Origin: DATAQC01 sp046263055
Lineage (GTDB): Bacteria > Actinomycetota > Acidimicrobiia > Acidimicrobiales > AC-14
Direction: 5' to 3'
NCBI GenBank assembly: GCA_046263055.1
Contig: JBHELO010000083.1
Location: 1 to 21,308, forward strand
Length of the DNA stretch: 21,308 bases
Position 1 is the stretch's first letter. Every line of letters begins with the position of its first letter. The notes under the pieces were generated by a model. The model did not search any database. It was not told where the DNA came from and was given only the letters and a program-made list of their open reading frames with translations. This document shows, one piece after another, positions 6,616 to 13,546 of this stretch. Made by a program: the position numbers and the translations under genes.

Positions 6616-6711
6616 TGGCGGAGGTGGACGGGAATCGAACCCGCCGGACGGGGAGCACCCGTCCCAGCCGCTTTGAAGGCGGTGGGGCCCACCAGGCGCC
6701 CGGACACCTCC
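6616..6711 (-). tRNA. selC: tRNA-Sec (anticodon UCA)
   Basis: The minus strand gives a 96-nt tRNA with an encoded CCA. The acceptor GGAGGTG pairs with CACCTCC, the discriminator is G and CCA ends at 6616. The anticodon loop CTTCAAA is the same as in E. coli selC, with anticodon UCA reading UGA (plus-strand TGA at 6674-6676). A long variable arm (GGACGGG/CCCGTCC) and the T arm GGGTTCGATTCCC are clear. Length and long variable arm exclude ordinary class I tRNAs; serine UGA would need loop CTTGAAA. The eighth acceptor pair typical of bacterial tRNA-Sec is a T-C mismatch here and the D stem is imperfect, both worth checking by covariance model. SelC is charged with serine by SerRS, converted by SelA and delivered by SelB; these genes are not in the window. 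Confidence 0.9.
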
Positions 6712-6713
6712 GC

Positions 6714-6735
6714 CGGCCACCCTACCGGGTGGCCG
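6714..6735 (-). terminator. 9-bp stem-loop between the sigma gene and selC
   Basis: CGGCCACCC-TACC-GGGTGGCCG is a perfect 9-bp stem with a 4-nt loop, ending two bases before the selC 5' end. It may terminate the sigma factor transcript. On the minus strand it also contains TAGGGT, which could serve as the -10 box for selC. Confidence 0.55.
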
Positions 6736-6776
6736 CTCGATCGGTCGGTGGTGCCCGACGGTGGCGGGCGCTCGGC

Positions 6777-7715
6777 TCAGACGGCGAGAAGGTCGCGGGC
6801 GCCGGTGTCGCTGGAGGGGTGGCGGAGCTTGGACATGGCTCGGGCCTCGATCTGGCGGATGCGCTCCCGGGTCAGGTTGAAGTGCTCGCCCACCTCCTCG
6901 AGGGTGCGGGGCTCGCCCCGGTCCAGCCCGAAGCGCAGGCGGAGGATCTCCCGCTCCCGCTCGTCGAGGGGGCCCAGGAGCTTGGCGATCTCCTCGGGCA
7001 GCAGGGCGGTGGCCGCCACCTCGAAGGGCGACTCGGCCGAGCGGTCCTCGACCACGTCGCCCAGCTCGGCGTCGCCGTCCTCGCGCAGGGGCTCGGAGAG
7101 CGACAGCGGCTCGGCCGCGAAGCGCAGGGCCTCGGTGACCTTGTCCTCGGGCATCTCCACCTCGGCGGCCAGTTCCGAGAGGGTGGCCGGGCGCCCGAGC
7201 TTCAGCTCCAGGCGGGCCCGGGCCTTCTGGAGGCGGGCCAGGGTGTCACCTGCGTGCACCGGCAGGCGGATGGTGCGGCCGGTGTTGGCGATGCCCCGGG
7301 TGATGGCCTGGCGGATCCACCAGGTGGCGTAGGTGGAGAACTTGAACCCTTTGCGCCAGTCGAACTTCTCGACCGCGTGCATGAGGCCCAGGTTCCCCTC
7401 CTGGATGAGGTCGAGGAGGGGCAGGCCGGACGCCTGGTACTTCTTGGCGATGGAGACGACGAGCCGCAGGTTGGACTTCACGAAGGTGGACTGGGCCAGC
7501 ACGCCCTCCTGGGCGACCCGCCGCAGCTCGCGCTTCTTGCCCTGCGACAGGCCGCTCCCGTCCGTGTCGACCTGGCAGCGCGCCGAGTTGCCCGCCTCGA
7601 TGGCCTTGGCCAGGCGGACCTCGTCGTCCTTGGTGAGCAGCGGGTACTGCCCGATGTCGGTGAGGTAGAGGCGGACGAGGTCTTCCTCGTCGCGCTCCAC
7701 ACGCTCCTTCGGCAA
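6777..7715 (-). CDS. RNA polymerase sigma factor, sigma-70 group 2 (SigB/Hrd-like)
   Basis: This 312-residue protein carries sigma region 1.2 (DLVRLYLTDIGQYPLLTKDDEVRLAKAIEAG, 12-42), region 2 (SNLRLVVSIAKKY, DLIQEGNLGLMHAVEKFDW, FKFSTYATWWIRQAITRGI, about 81-143), region 3 (LPVHAGDTLARLQKARARLELKLGRPATLSELAAEV) and region 4 with its DNA-binding helix (TLEEVGEHFNLTRERIRQIEARAMSKLRHP, 271-300). Region 2.4/3 is close to that of principal sigma factors, but the N-terminal region 1.1 is absent and the length fits group 2 factors such as actinobacterial SigB/HrdA, which recognise near-consensus promoters in stress or stationary phase. The start is TTG at 7715, with GAAGG about 9 bases upstream and no ATG or GTG available in frame nearby; a weak start may lower expression. 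No anti-sigma factor gene is adjacent. Confidence 0.93.
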   Translation of the reverse strand: MPKERVERDEEDLVRLYLTDIGQYPLLTKDDEVRLAKAIEAGNSARCQVDTDGSGLSQGKKRELRRVAQEGVLAQSTFVKSNLRLVVSIAKKYQASGLPLLDLIQEGNLGLMHAVEKFDWRKGFKFSTYATWWIRQAITRGIANTGRTIRLPVHAGDTLARLQKARARLELKLGRPATLSELAAEVEMPEDKVTEALRFAAEPLSLSEPLREDGDAELGDVVEDRSAESPFEVAATALLPEEIAKLLGPLDEREREILRLRFGLDRGEPRTLEEVGEHFNLTRERIRQIEARAMSKLRHPSSDTGARDLLAV

Positions 7716-7812
7716 GGTGACTACCTTCTTCGTATCGATCGTGTGGGTGGCTGCAGGTACCCGTACGAACGTCGGCGGTGACGCGACGATTCCGGCCGGC
7801 CGGGACCTGCAG
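7716..7812 (-). promoter_or_regulatory. Structured 5' leader of the sigma factor mRNA
   Basis: In the minus-strand leader CTGCAGGTCCC (7812-7802) can pair with GGGTACCTGCAG (7762-7751), an 11-bp stem with one bulged base that encloses 39 nt. With a start site near 7817 this stem would form at the extreme 5' end of the message, about 35 nt ahead of the TTG codon. The enclosed part also contains the self-complementary GGCCGGCC. I do not recognise a known riboswitch class. Confidence 0.45.
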
Positions 7813-7823
7813 AGGCGTTCATC

Positions 7824-7829
7824 ATTCTA
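7824..7829 (-). promoter_or_regulatory. -10-like element upstream of the sigma gene
   Basis: TAGAAT on the minus strand is a near-consensus -10 box, one of few AT-rich hexamers in this area. It is preceded by CGGG and has no good -35 at 16-18 bp (a TTGACC is only 7 bp away). The GGGTAGAAT context resembles the GGGTA -10 of stress sigma promoters, but I do not see the matching GTTT. Confidence 0.35.
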
Positions 7830-7845
7830 CCCGAGCGGTCAAGGG

Positions 7846-7862
7846 GGGGACCCGTCGTCCCC
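7846..7862 (-). terminator. Possible terminator after the gene at 7875
   Basis: GGGGAC-CCGTC-GTCCCC forms a 6-bp stem, 13 bases past the stop codon at 7875 and directly before the sigma factor promoter area. On the minus strand it is followed by a C-rich stretch, not U, so termination is uncertain. Confidence 0.35.
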
Positions 7863-7874
7863 TTCGACAGCATC

Positions 7875-8387
7875 TCATGACTTCTGAGCGTCGGCAAGCC
7901 CGAGCATGGCACCCGGCCCCCCGGCCGGGATCCGCAGCTCCGGTCCCGGTGACGTCGACCCGCCCGGGTCGGGGGCCAGGCCGACGGCCACGACCGCCGC
8001 CTCCTCCTCGTCGGCGGCCACCCGCGTGGCCCACCGGACGGTGGCCCCGTCGGCCAAGGGGTGGGCGACGGCGATCCGGGCCCGGTAGGCGGCCACCAGG
8101 GCGGGCAGCAGCACGCCCCCGACCGCCTGCAGGCGGGGGGCGGTGCCGTCCAGGGCGGCCAGGGCGTCGAACAGGGCGGCCACCTCGGGCGAGGCGGCCA
8201 CGGCCAAGGTGTCGGGGTCCAGGTGCGCCACCCGCGGTTGGCGGTCGTGCCACCCGGCGGCGTGGTCGGCGTGGCGGCGGCTGCGCACGGCCCAGAACGC
8301 CTTGGCCCGAGGATGGGGTTCGGCCTGGACCCAGCCCCCCACGACCTCGAACAGGCGCCCCTCCAGCCATCTCGCATGGCCCGCCAC
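7875..8387 (-). CDS. Uncharacterised helical protein, possibly ferritin-like fold
   Basis: I read this as 170 residues from the GTG at 8387, which has GGAGG eight bases upstream; a GTG at 8402 would add five residues without a better ribosome site. The product begins AGHARWLEGRLFEVVGGWV and continues with AKAFWAVRSRRHADHAAGWHDR, a long amphipathic stretch holding three His in HxxHxxxxxH spacing, then ALFDALAALDGTAPRLQAVGGVLLPALVAAYRARI and VRWATRVAADEEEAAVVAVGLA. Four helices of this kind with His and Glu recall ferritin-like proteins of actinobacteria, but the usual ExxH pairs are not convincing, so I give no function. It follows nadE on the same strand with 92 bp between, part of which is an 18-bp tandem repeat. 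Codon use fits a real gene: the frame has strong GC at third positions. Confidence 0.65.
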   Translation of the reverse strand: MAGHARWLEGRLFEVVGGWVQAEPHPRAKAFWAVRSRRHADHAAGWHDRQPRVAHLDPDTLAVAASPEVAALFDALAALDGTAPRLQAVGGVLLPALVAAYRARIAVAHPLADGATVRWATRVAADEEEAAVVAVGLAPDPGGSTSPGPELRIPAGGPGAMLGLADAQKS

Positions 8388-8444
8388 CCGGGCCGCCTCC
8401 ACCAGCGGGAGAAACGGCCGCTCCCGGCTCGGCCCCGAAGTGCC

Positions 8445-8486
8445 CAGTGGCCCGGGACGGCTCAGTGGCCCGGGACCGCTCAGTGG
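8445..8486. repeat. 18-bp tandem repeat at the nadE stop codon
   Basis: CAGTGGCCCGGGAC(G/C)GCT occurs at 8445-8462 and 8463-8480, and a third partial copy (CAGTGG) starts at 8481 inside the nadE stop region. Each unit contains the palindrome CCCGGG. The repeat spans the last codons of nadE and the gap to the next gene. Confidence 0.7.
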
Positions 8487-10195
8487 TAGTGGTTGGTGAT
8501 CGGGAGGCGGCGGTCCTTGCCGAACGCCTTGGGCGTGACCCGCACGCCGGGCGGGGCCTGGCGGCGCTTGTACTCGGCCTTGTCCACCAGGGCCACCACC
8601 CGGCGCACCAGCTCGGGGTCGAAGCCCGCCTGCTCCAGGGCCCCGGCCGTGGTGTCGCCCTCGATGTAGGCCTCGAGCACCGGGTCGAGCTGGTCGTAGG
8701 GGGGCAGCGACTGGTCGTCGCGCTGGTCGGCCCGCAACTCGGCCGACGGCGGCTTGTCGAGCACCGACTCGGGGATGGGCGGGTCGTCGCCGTCCCTGGC
8801 GTTGCGGTGGCGGCACAGCTCGTAGACGAGCGTCTTGGGCACGTCCTTGATCACCGCGAACCCGCCCGCCATGTCGCCGTACAGGGTGGCGAACCCGGCC
8901 GCCATCTCGCTCTTGTTGCCGGTGGCCAGCACCATCCAGCCGAACTTGTTGGAGAGAGCCATGAGCACGACGCCCCGGGCCCGGGCCTGGACGTTCTCCT
9001 CGGTGAGGTCCTCGTCCACGCCGTCGAACGACGGCCCCAGCATCTCCAGGAAGGCGGCGTGGGCGGGCTCGATGGCGATCACCCGGAAGTCCACGCCCAG
9101 GTCGTCGGCCAGGGCCCGGGCGTCGTCGTTGGACCCCGAGGTGGAGAAGCGCGACGGCATGGCCACGCCGTGCACGTGCTCGGGCCCCAGGGCGTCCACC
9201 GCCACCACCGCCACGAGCGACGAGTCGATGCCGCCGGAGAGGCCGATGACGACGTCGGTGAAGCCGTTCTTGGTGACGTAGTCCCGGGTGCCGAGCACCA
9301 GGGCGTCGTAGACCTCGGCCACCTCGTCGAGGGGCGGGGCCAGGCCCGGTGAGCGGGCCGGCGGCCCGGGGTCGCGGCAGTCGGTGCTCACGGTGGTGGC
9401 GGCCAGGGGCGGGGCGACGGCCCGGCCCCGGGGGTCGAGGAGGCGCTTGCGGAACACCGGGCGCACGTCCACGTCCACCACCATGACCGCCTCGGTGAAC
9501 TGGGGGGCCCGGGCCACCAGGCGGCCGTCGGCGTCCACCACCAGGGATGCGCCGTCGAAGACCAGCTCGTCCTGGCCGCCGACCAGGTTCACGTACACCA
9601 GCGCGCACGACGCGTCGGCCGCCCGGGTGGCCAGCATGCGCTCGCGCTCGGCCAGCCGCCCGGCGTAGAAGGGCGAGGCGCTGACGTTCACGATCAGCTC
9701 GGCGCCGCCCGCCGCCTGGTCGGTCATGGGACCGGTGGGCGCCCACACGTCCTCGCACACGGTGACCCCGACCCGCACCCCGCCCACCACGAAGAGGGTG
9801 GGGTCGCCGGGGCCGGCCGCGAAGTAGCGCTGTTCGTCGAACACCGAGTAGTTGGGCAGCAGGCGCTTGCGGTAGACGCCCCGCACCTCGCCCCCGGCGC
9901 ACACCGCGGCGGCGTTGTAGAGGTCGCGCCCGGCGTCCACGAACCCGACCACCGCCGCACACCCGCCGGTGCGGGCGGCCAGCTTCTCCAGGGCGGCCCG
10001 GTTGTCGGCCACGAACCCGGGCTTGAGCAGGAGGTCCTCGGGCGGGTACCCGGGGATGGCCAGCTCGGGGAACACGGCCAGGTCGGCGCCCGCCGCGTCG
10101 GCCTCGTCGAGCGCCCGCCCGATGGCCTCCACGTTGCCGTCCAGGTCGCCCACCACCAGATCGAGCTGGCACGCGGCGACACGCAGACGGGCCAC
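8480..10195 (-). CDS. nadE: Glutamine-dependent NAD+ synthetase
   Basis: This 571-residue cytosolic enzyme makes NAD+ from deamido-NAD+, ATP and glutamine, the last step of NAD biosynthesis. The N-terminal nitrilase-fold glutaminase domain shows the catalytic triad Glu44 (FPELAIPGY), Lys110 (YRKRLLPNY) and Cys147 (VTVCEDVW). The C-terminal synthetase domain starts near residue 290 and has the P-loop SGGIDSS (320-326), the ATP/NaAD-binding ATGNKSEMAAG and, near the end, KRRQAPPGVRVTPKAFGKDRRLPITNHY. Both domains are intact; the protein is shorter than the 680-residue mycobacterial form, similar to other two-domain types. The GTG at 10195 lacks a ribosome site and lies 6 nt after a -10-like hexamer, so the mRNA may be leaderless. 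The gene is divergent from glnE with 36 bp between, linking two glutamine-using or glutamine-controlling functions. Confidence 0.96.
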   Translation of the reverse strand: MARLRVAACQLDLVVGDLDGNVEAIGRALDEADAAGADLAVFPELAIPGYPPEDLLLKPGFVADNRAALEKLAARTGGCAAVVGFVDAGRDLYNAAAVCAGGEVRGVYRKRLLPNYSVFDEQRYFAAGPGDPTLFVVGGVRVGVTVCEDVWAPTGPMTDQAAGGAELIVNVSASPFYAGRLAERERMLATRAADASCALVYVNLVGGQDELVFDGASLVVDADGRLVARAPQFTEAVMVVDVDVRPVFRKRLLDPRGRAVAPPLAATTVSTDCRDPGPPARSPGLAPPLDEVAEVYDALVLGTRDYVTKNGFTDVVIGLSGGIDSSLVAVVAVDALGPEHVHGVAMPSRFSTSGSNDDARALADDLGVDFRVIAIEPAHAAFLEMLGPSFDGVDEDLTEENVQARARGVVLMALSNKFGWMVLATGNKSEMAAGFATLYGDMAGGFAVIKDVPKTLVYELCRHRNARDGDDPPIPESVLDKPPSAELRADQRDDQSLPPYDQLDPVLEAYIEGDTTAGALEQAGFDPELVRRVVALVDKAEYKRRQAPPGVRVTPKAFGKDRRLPITNHYH

Positions 10196-10201
10196 ACGGG
10201 A

Positions 10202-10211
10202 AGCCTATGCC
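10202..10211. promoter_or_regulatory. Possible bidirectional nadE/glnE -10 region
   Basis: In the 36-bp gap, AGCCTATGCC offers TAGGCT on the minus strand (10207-10202, six bases before the nadE GTG) and TATGCC on the plus strand (10206-10211, 20 bases before the glnE GTG). Neither has a good -35, so this is a weak call. Confidence 0.35.
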
Positions 10212-10231
10212 GGGCTGGGAGACTCGCCGGC

Positions 10232-13027
10232 GTGCACGGGCCCCGGCTGCGCAAGGCCATCGACCGGTCGGCGGCACCGGCGGCGGTGGGGGTGGCGCTC
10301 GACCGACTGGCCGAGCGGCGGCCTGGCGCCGACGACCTCCTGGAGGAGGACGACGGCCTGCGGTCGGCCCTGGTGGCGGTGCTGGCCGCCAGCCGCTCGC
10401 TGGGCGATCTGTGCCTCTCCGACGCCCGGGCCCTGGACGTGCTCGCCCGCCTGGACGAGCGGCCGGCGCACGACGGCCCGTCCACGGTGGACGCCCTGGC
10501 CGGGTGGAAGCGCCTGGAGCTGTTGCGGGTGGCGGCGCGCGACCTGGTGGGGCTGGACGACCTCCCCACCGTGGGGCGGGCACTGGCCTGCCTGGCCGCC
10601 GACGTCCTGGACGGCGCCTGCCGCCTGGCCGCCGGGGACGACGGGGAGGGCGACCCCGGGCTGGCCGTCATCGGCATGGGCAAGCTCGGGGGCTGCGAGC
10701 TCAACTACGCCAGCGACGTCGACCTGCTGTTCGTGGCCCGCGACCCGGCGACCGCCGACCGCCGGGCCCGAGCCGTCCTGGGCGCCGCCCGGGCGTGCTT
10801 CCGGGTGGACGTCGACCTCCGTCCCGAGGGACGGGACGGCCCGTTGGTGCGGTCGCTCCCGTCCTACGAGGCCTACTGGGACCGGTGGGCCCAGACGTGG
10901 GAGTTCCAGGCCCTGCTCAAGGCCCGCCCGGTGGCCGGCGACCCCGGGCTGGGCGACGCCTTCGCGACCAGCGCCGGGGGTCGCCTCTGGAGCCGGACGT
11001 TCACCTCCGACGACCTGCGGGCGGTGCGGACCATGAAGGCCCGGGCCGAGGAGGACCTGGCCCGCAAGGGGCTGGCCGACCGGGAGGTGAAGCGGGGCCG
11101 GGGCGGCATCCGGGACATCGAGTTCGCGGTGCAGCTGCTCCAACTGGTGCACGGCGCCCACGACCCCGCCCTGCGCTCGCCCACCACCCTCGACGCCCTG
11201 GCCGAGCTGGGCAGCGCCGGGTACGTGGACGCCGACGACGCCCGGGCCCTCGACCACGCCTACCGCCTGTTGCGCACGGTCGAGCACCGCCTGCAACTCG
11301 TGCACGAGCAGCAGGTGCACGTGGTGCCCACCGACGCCGCCGCCCTGTCCCGCCTGGCCCGGGTGATGGGGTACCGGGACAACGCCGAGGGGACGGCCGG
11401 CGAGCTGCTGGTGCACTACCTTCGCCGCCAGCAGGCGGCGGTGCGGTCCATCCACGAGCACCTCTTCTTCCGGCCCCTGCTCGACGCCCTGCTCGCCGGT
11501 GCCGGACCGGCGGCCGGGCCGGCGCGGCCCGAGGCGGGTACCGTCCGCGGCCCGGGTGTCGCCGGTGACGGGAGGGCGGCGGCCTCCACCGGGGCGCTGT
11601 CACCGGAGGTGGTGGAGGCCCGCCTGGCCGCCTTCGGGTTCACCGACGCCCGGCGCACGCGCCAGGCCCTGGCCGAGCTGACGCGCGGCCTGACGCGGTC
11701 GTCGCGCCTCATGCAACAGCTCCTGCCCCTCCTCCTGGGCTGGCTCTCGGAGTCGCCCGACCCCGACCTGGGCCTGCTCGGTCTGCGCCTGCTGACCAGC
11801 GGCGAGCACCGCGCCGGTGAGCTGGCGGTGGCGTTCCGGGAGTCCCCCGAGGCGGCCCGCCGGTTGTGCGTGCTGGTGGGCACCAGCCGGCGGCTGACCC
11901 AGACCCTCGAGCACCATCCCGACCTCATCCTCGCCCTGGGGGAGCCCGACGGCATGGCCACCAGGGACCCCACCGACCTCCTCGAGGGGGCGGACGCCGC
12001 CCTTGGCTGGCGTAGCGGGCCGGGCGAGCGCCAGCGCGGGCTCGAGCGGTTTCAGCGGCGGGAGGAGCTGCGGGTGGCGGCCGCCGACGTGCTGGAGCTG
12101 ACGCCGCCGGATCACGACCCGGTGCGCATCACCGGCGCCCGCCTCACCGAGCTGGCGGAGACGTGCGTCCGAGCCGCCCTGGCCGCCCTGTCGCCGTCCC
12201 TTCCCTTCGCGGTGGTGGCCATGGGCCGGTTCGGGGGCGGCGAGCTGTCCTACGCCAGCGACCTCGACCTCCTCCTGGTCTACGACGGGTCGGCGAGGGC
12301 CGACTTCGAGGCGGCCGAGCACGTGGCCGCCGGGCTCCTCGAGTTCCTCTCCGGCCCGACCCCGGCCAGCCGGGTCTACGCGGTGGACGCCGACCTGCGG
12401 CCCGAGGGCAAGGACGGGCCCCTCGTGCGCAGCCTGGACAGCTACCGGGCCTACTACGACCGCTGGGCCCAGGTGTGGGAGCGCCAGGCCCTGGTCCGGG
12501 CCCGGCCGGTGGCGGGCGACGAGGAGCTCGGCCGGCGCTTCTGCGACCTCGTCCACCCCCATGTGTGGCGGGACCCGTTCCCGGAGGCGGACGCCCGCGA
12601 GATCAGGCGGATGAAGGCCCGCATCGAGCGGGAGCGCATCCCCGCCGGCGAGGACCCCCAGTTCCACCTGAAGCTGGGGCGCGGTTCGCTGTCGGACGTG
12701 GAGTTCACCGCCCAGTTGCTGCAGCTGCAGCACGGGGTGGAGGCGCCCGCCACCATGGAGGCGCTGGAGCGCCTGGAGGCGGCGGGGGCGCTGGCCGCCG
12801 CAGATCGGGCCGTGCTGGCCGAGGCGTACCGCTTCTGCGAGCGCACCCGCAACCGCTGGTTCCTGGTGAAGGGTGCGCCCGACGACTCCCTCCCGCGGAC
12901 CCCGGAGAACCTGGCCCGCCTGGCCCGCTCCCTCGGGACGACGCCCCAGGACCTGCGGGACGGCTACCGCCGGGTCACCCGGCGGTCCCGAGCGGTGGTG
13001 GAGCGCCTGTTCTACGGCAAGGCGTGA
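10232..13027 (+). CDS. glnE: Bifunctional glutamine synthetase adenylyltransferase/deadenylase
   Basis: This 931-residue protein adds and removes AMP on glutamine synthetase, controlling nitrogen assimilation in response to glutamine and PII. Two nucleotidyltransferase domains are present. The N-terminal one has GMGKLGGCELNYASDVDLLF (about 148-167), RVDVDLRPEGRDGPLVRS and KRGRGGIRDIEFAVQLLQL. The C-terminal one has AMGRFGGGELSYASDLDLLLVYD (about 662-684), DADLRPEGKDGPLVRS and LKLGRGSLSDVEFTAQLLQL. The helical linker lies between them, with a non-conserved Gly/Ala-rich stretch around residues 425-455. Both metal-binding Asp pairs (SDxD) are intact, so both activities are expected. GTG at 10232 has GGGAG about 10 bases upstream. 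The N-terminus is about 30-40 residues shorter than in many homologues. No glnA lies in the window. Confidence 0.96.
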   Translation: MHGPRLRKAIDRSAAPAAVGVALDRLAERRPGADDLLEEDDGLRSALVAVLAASRSLGDLCLSDARALDVLARLDERPAHDGPSTVDALAGWKRLELLRVAARDLVGLDDLPTVGRALACLAADVLDGACRLAAGDDGEGDPGLAVIGMGKLGGCELNYASDVDLLFVARDPATADRRARAVLGAARACFRVDVDLRPEGRDGPLVRSLPSYEAYWDRWAQTWEFQALLKARPVAGDPGLGDAFATSAGGRLWSRTFTSDDLRAVRTMKARAEEDLARKGLADREVKRGRGGIRDIEFAVQLLQLVHGAHDPALRSPTTLDALAELGSAGYVDADDARALDHAYRLLRTVEHRLQLVHEQQVHVVPTDAAALSRLARVMGYRDNAEGTAGELLVHYLRRQQAAVRSIHEHLFFRPLLDALLAGAGPAAGPARPEAGTVRGPGVAGDGRAAASTGALSPEVVEARLAAFGFTDARRTRQALAELTRGLTRSSRLMQQLLPLLLGWLSESPDPDLGLLGLRLLTSGEHRAGELAVAFRESPEAARRLCVLVGTSRRLTQTLEHHPDLILALGEPDGMATRDPTDLLEGADAALGWRSGPGERQRGLERFQRREELRVAAADVLELTPPDHDPVRITGARLTELAETCVRAALAALSPSLPFAVVAMGRFGGGELSYASDLDLLLVYDGSARADFEAAEHVAAGLLEFLSGPTPASRVYAVDADLRPEGKDGPLVRSLDSYRAYYDRWAQVWERQALVRARPVAGDEELGRRFCDLVHPHVWRDPFPEADAREIRRMKARIERERIPAGEDPQFHLKLGRGSLSDVEFTAQLLQLQHGVEAPATMEALERLEAAGALAAADRAVLAEAYRFCERTRNRWFLVKGAPDDSLPRTPENLARLARSLGTTPQDLRDGYRRVTRRSRAVVERLFYGKA

Positions 13028-13055
13028 CGCCGTCCGAGATCACAGGGTAGGCCGA

Positions 13056-13073
13056 CCATTTGGCATCAAAGGG
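13056..13073. promoter_or_regulatory. Possible MarR operator
   Basis: CCATTTGGCATCAAAGGG is an imperfect palindrome (CC-TTTG ... CAAA-GG) that includes the proposed -35 box of the marR gene. MarR proteins bind 16-20 bp palindromes at their own promoter, so autoregulation is plausible. Confidence 0.5.
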
Positions 13074-13089
13074 TTTCGCTGTGTAACAA
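13060..13089 (+). promoter_or_regulatory. Candidate promoter of marR and the ABC exporter
   Basis: TTGGCA (13060-13065) and TAACAA (13084-13089) are 18 bp apart. The -10 ends 10 bases before the ATG at 13100, so the start site would be at or a few bases before the start codon. A GAGAGGG lies between them, partly overlapping the expected start. Confidence 0.5.
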
Positions 13090-13099
13090 TGAGAGGGCT

Positions 13100-13546
13100 A
13101 TGGAAGGCGAGCCACTTGGACGGGCCCTGGGGCTGACGGCCAAGGCCATGCGCGAGCGGTTCGACCAGCAGCTGGCGGCGGTGGGGTCGTCGCTCGTGTC
13201 GTGGCTCATCCTGCGGGCGGCGTCCGACAACCCCGGCATCAGCCAGCGCCAGCTGGCCGCCCTCCTCGGCATCGAGGGCCCCACCCTCACCCATCACCTG
13301 GACCGCGTGGCCGCCGACGGGCTGGTGGACCGGGCCCGCCACCCGGCCGATCGCCGGGTGATGACCGTGTCGCTCACCGCCGCCGGCAAGCACCACCTGG
13401 GCCGGGTCACGGCCCACGCCGAGCGACTCGACGCCGAGCTGCGGAGCCTGCTGAGCGAGCGGGAGCTGCGGACCACGCTGCGGGTTCTCAACCGCCTGCG
13501 CGACCACTACACGAAGGAGACCGATGCCCAGCACCCAGGTCACTGA
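13100..13546 (+). CDS. MarR-family transcriptional regulator
   Basis: This 148-residue protein has the MarR winged helix: helices around residues 8-45 (GLTAKAMRERFDQQLAAVGSSLVSWLILRAA), the recognition helix region ISQRQLAALLGIEGPTLTHHLDRV (about 47-70), and the wing with the conserved DRR (GLVDRARHPADRRVMTVSLTAAG). Dimerisation helices form the C-terminus. MarR proteins repress efflux or stress genes and release DNA on binding a small phenolic or similar ligand. The stop codon lies 23 bp inside the ABC exporter ATPase gene, so the regulator and exporter are one operon, and the operator-like palindrome at its promoter suggests the operon represses itself until the exported compound appears. 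The ligand cannot be read from the sequence. Confidence 0.92.
   Translation: MEGEPLGRALGLTAKAMRERFDQQLAAVGSSLVSWLILRAASDNPGISQRQLAALLGIEGPTLTHHLDRVAADGLVDRARHPADRRVMTVSLTAAGKHHLGRVTAHAERLDAELRSLLSERELRTTLRVLNRLRDHYTKETDAQHPGH

Noticed and set aside
6616..6711. Reading the tRNA on the plus strand as tRNA-Ser (UGA anticodon)
   Set aside because: The T-arm sequence GGTTCGATTC and the CCA end occur only on the minus strand, so the anticodon is UCA.
7824..7829. A full TTGACC/-10 promoter with the TTGACC adjacent to TAGAAT
   Set aside because: The spacer is only 7 bp, too short for sigma-70; the -10-like box alone is kept at low confidence.
8403..10583. A minus-strand frame extending upstream of the unknown gene through nadE
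   Set aside because: Only the part below 8403 has protein-like composition. The rest overlaps nadE in another frame and shows Arg/Pro/Gly bias, so the long fusion is not real.
13025..13546. glnE TGA in frame with the marR ATG (possible UGA readthrough or selenoprotein because selC is present)
   Set aside because: The 75-base link is a stop-free frame by chance (one in three), the GlnE C-terminus is complete, there is a good separate promoter for marR, and no SECIS-like hairpin follows the TGA.
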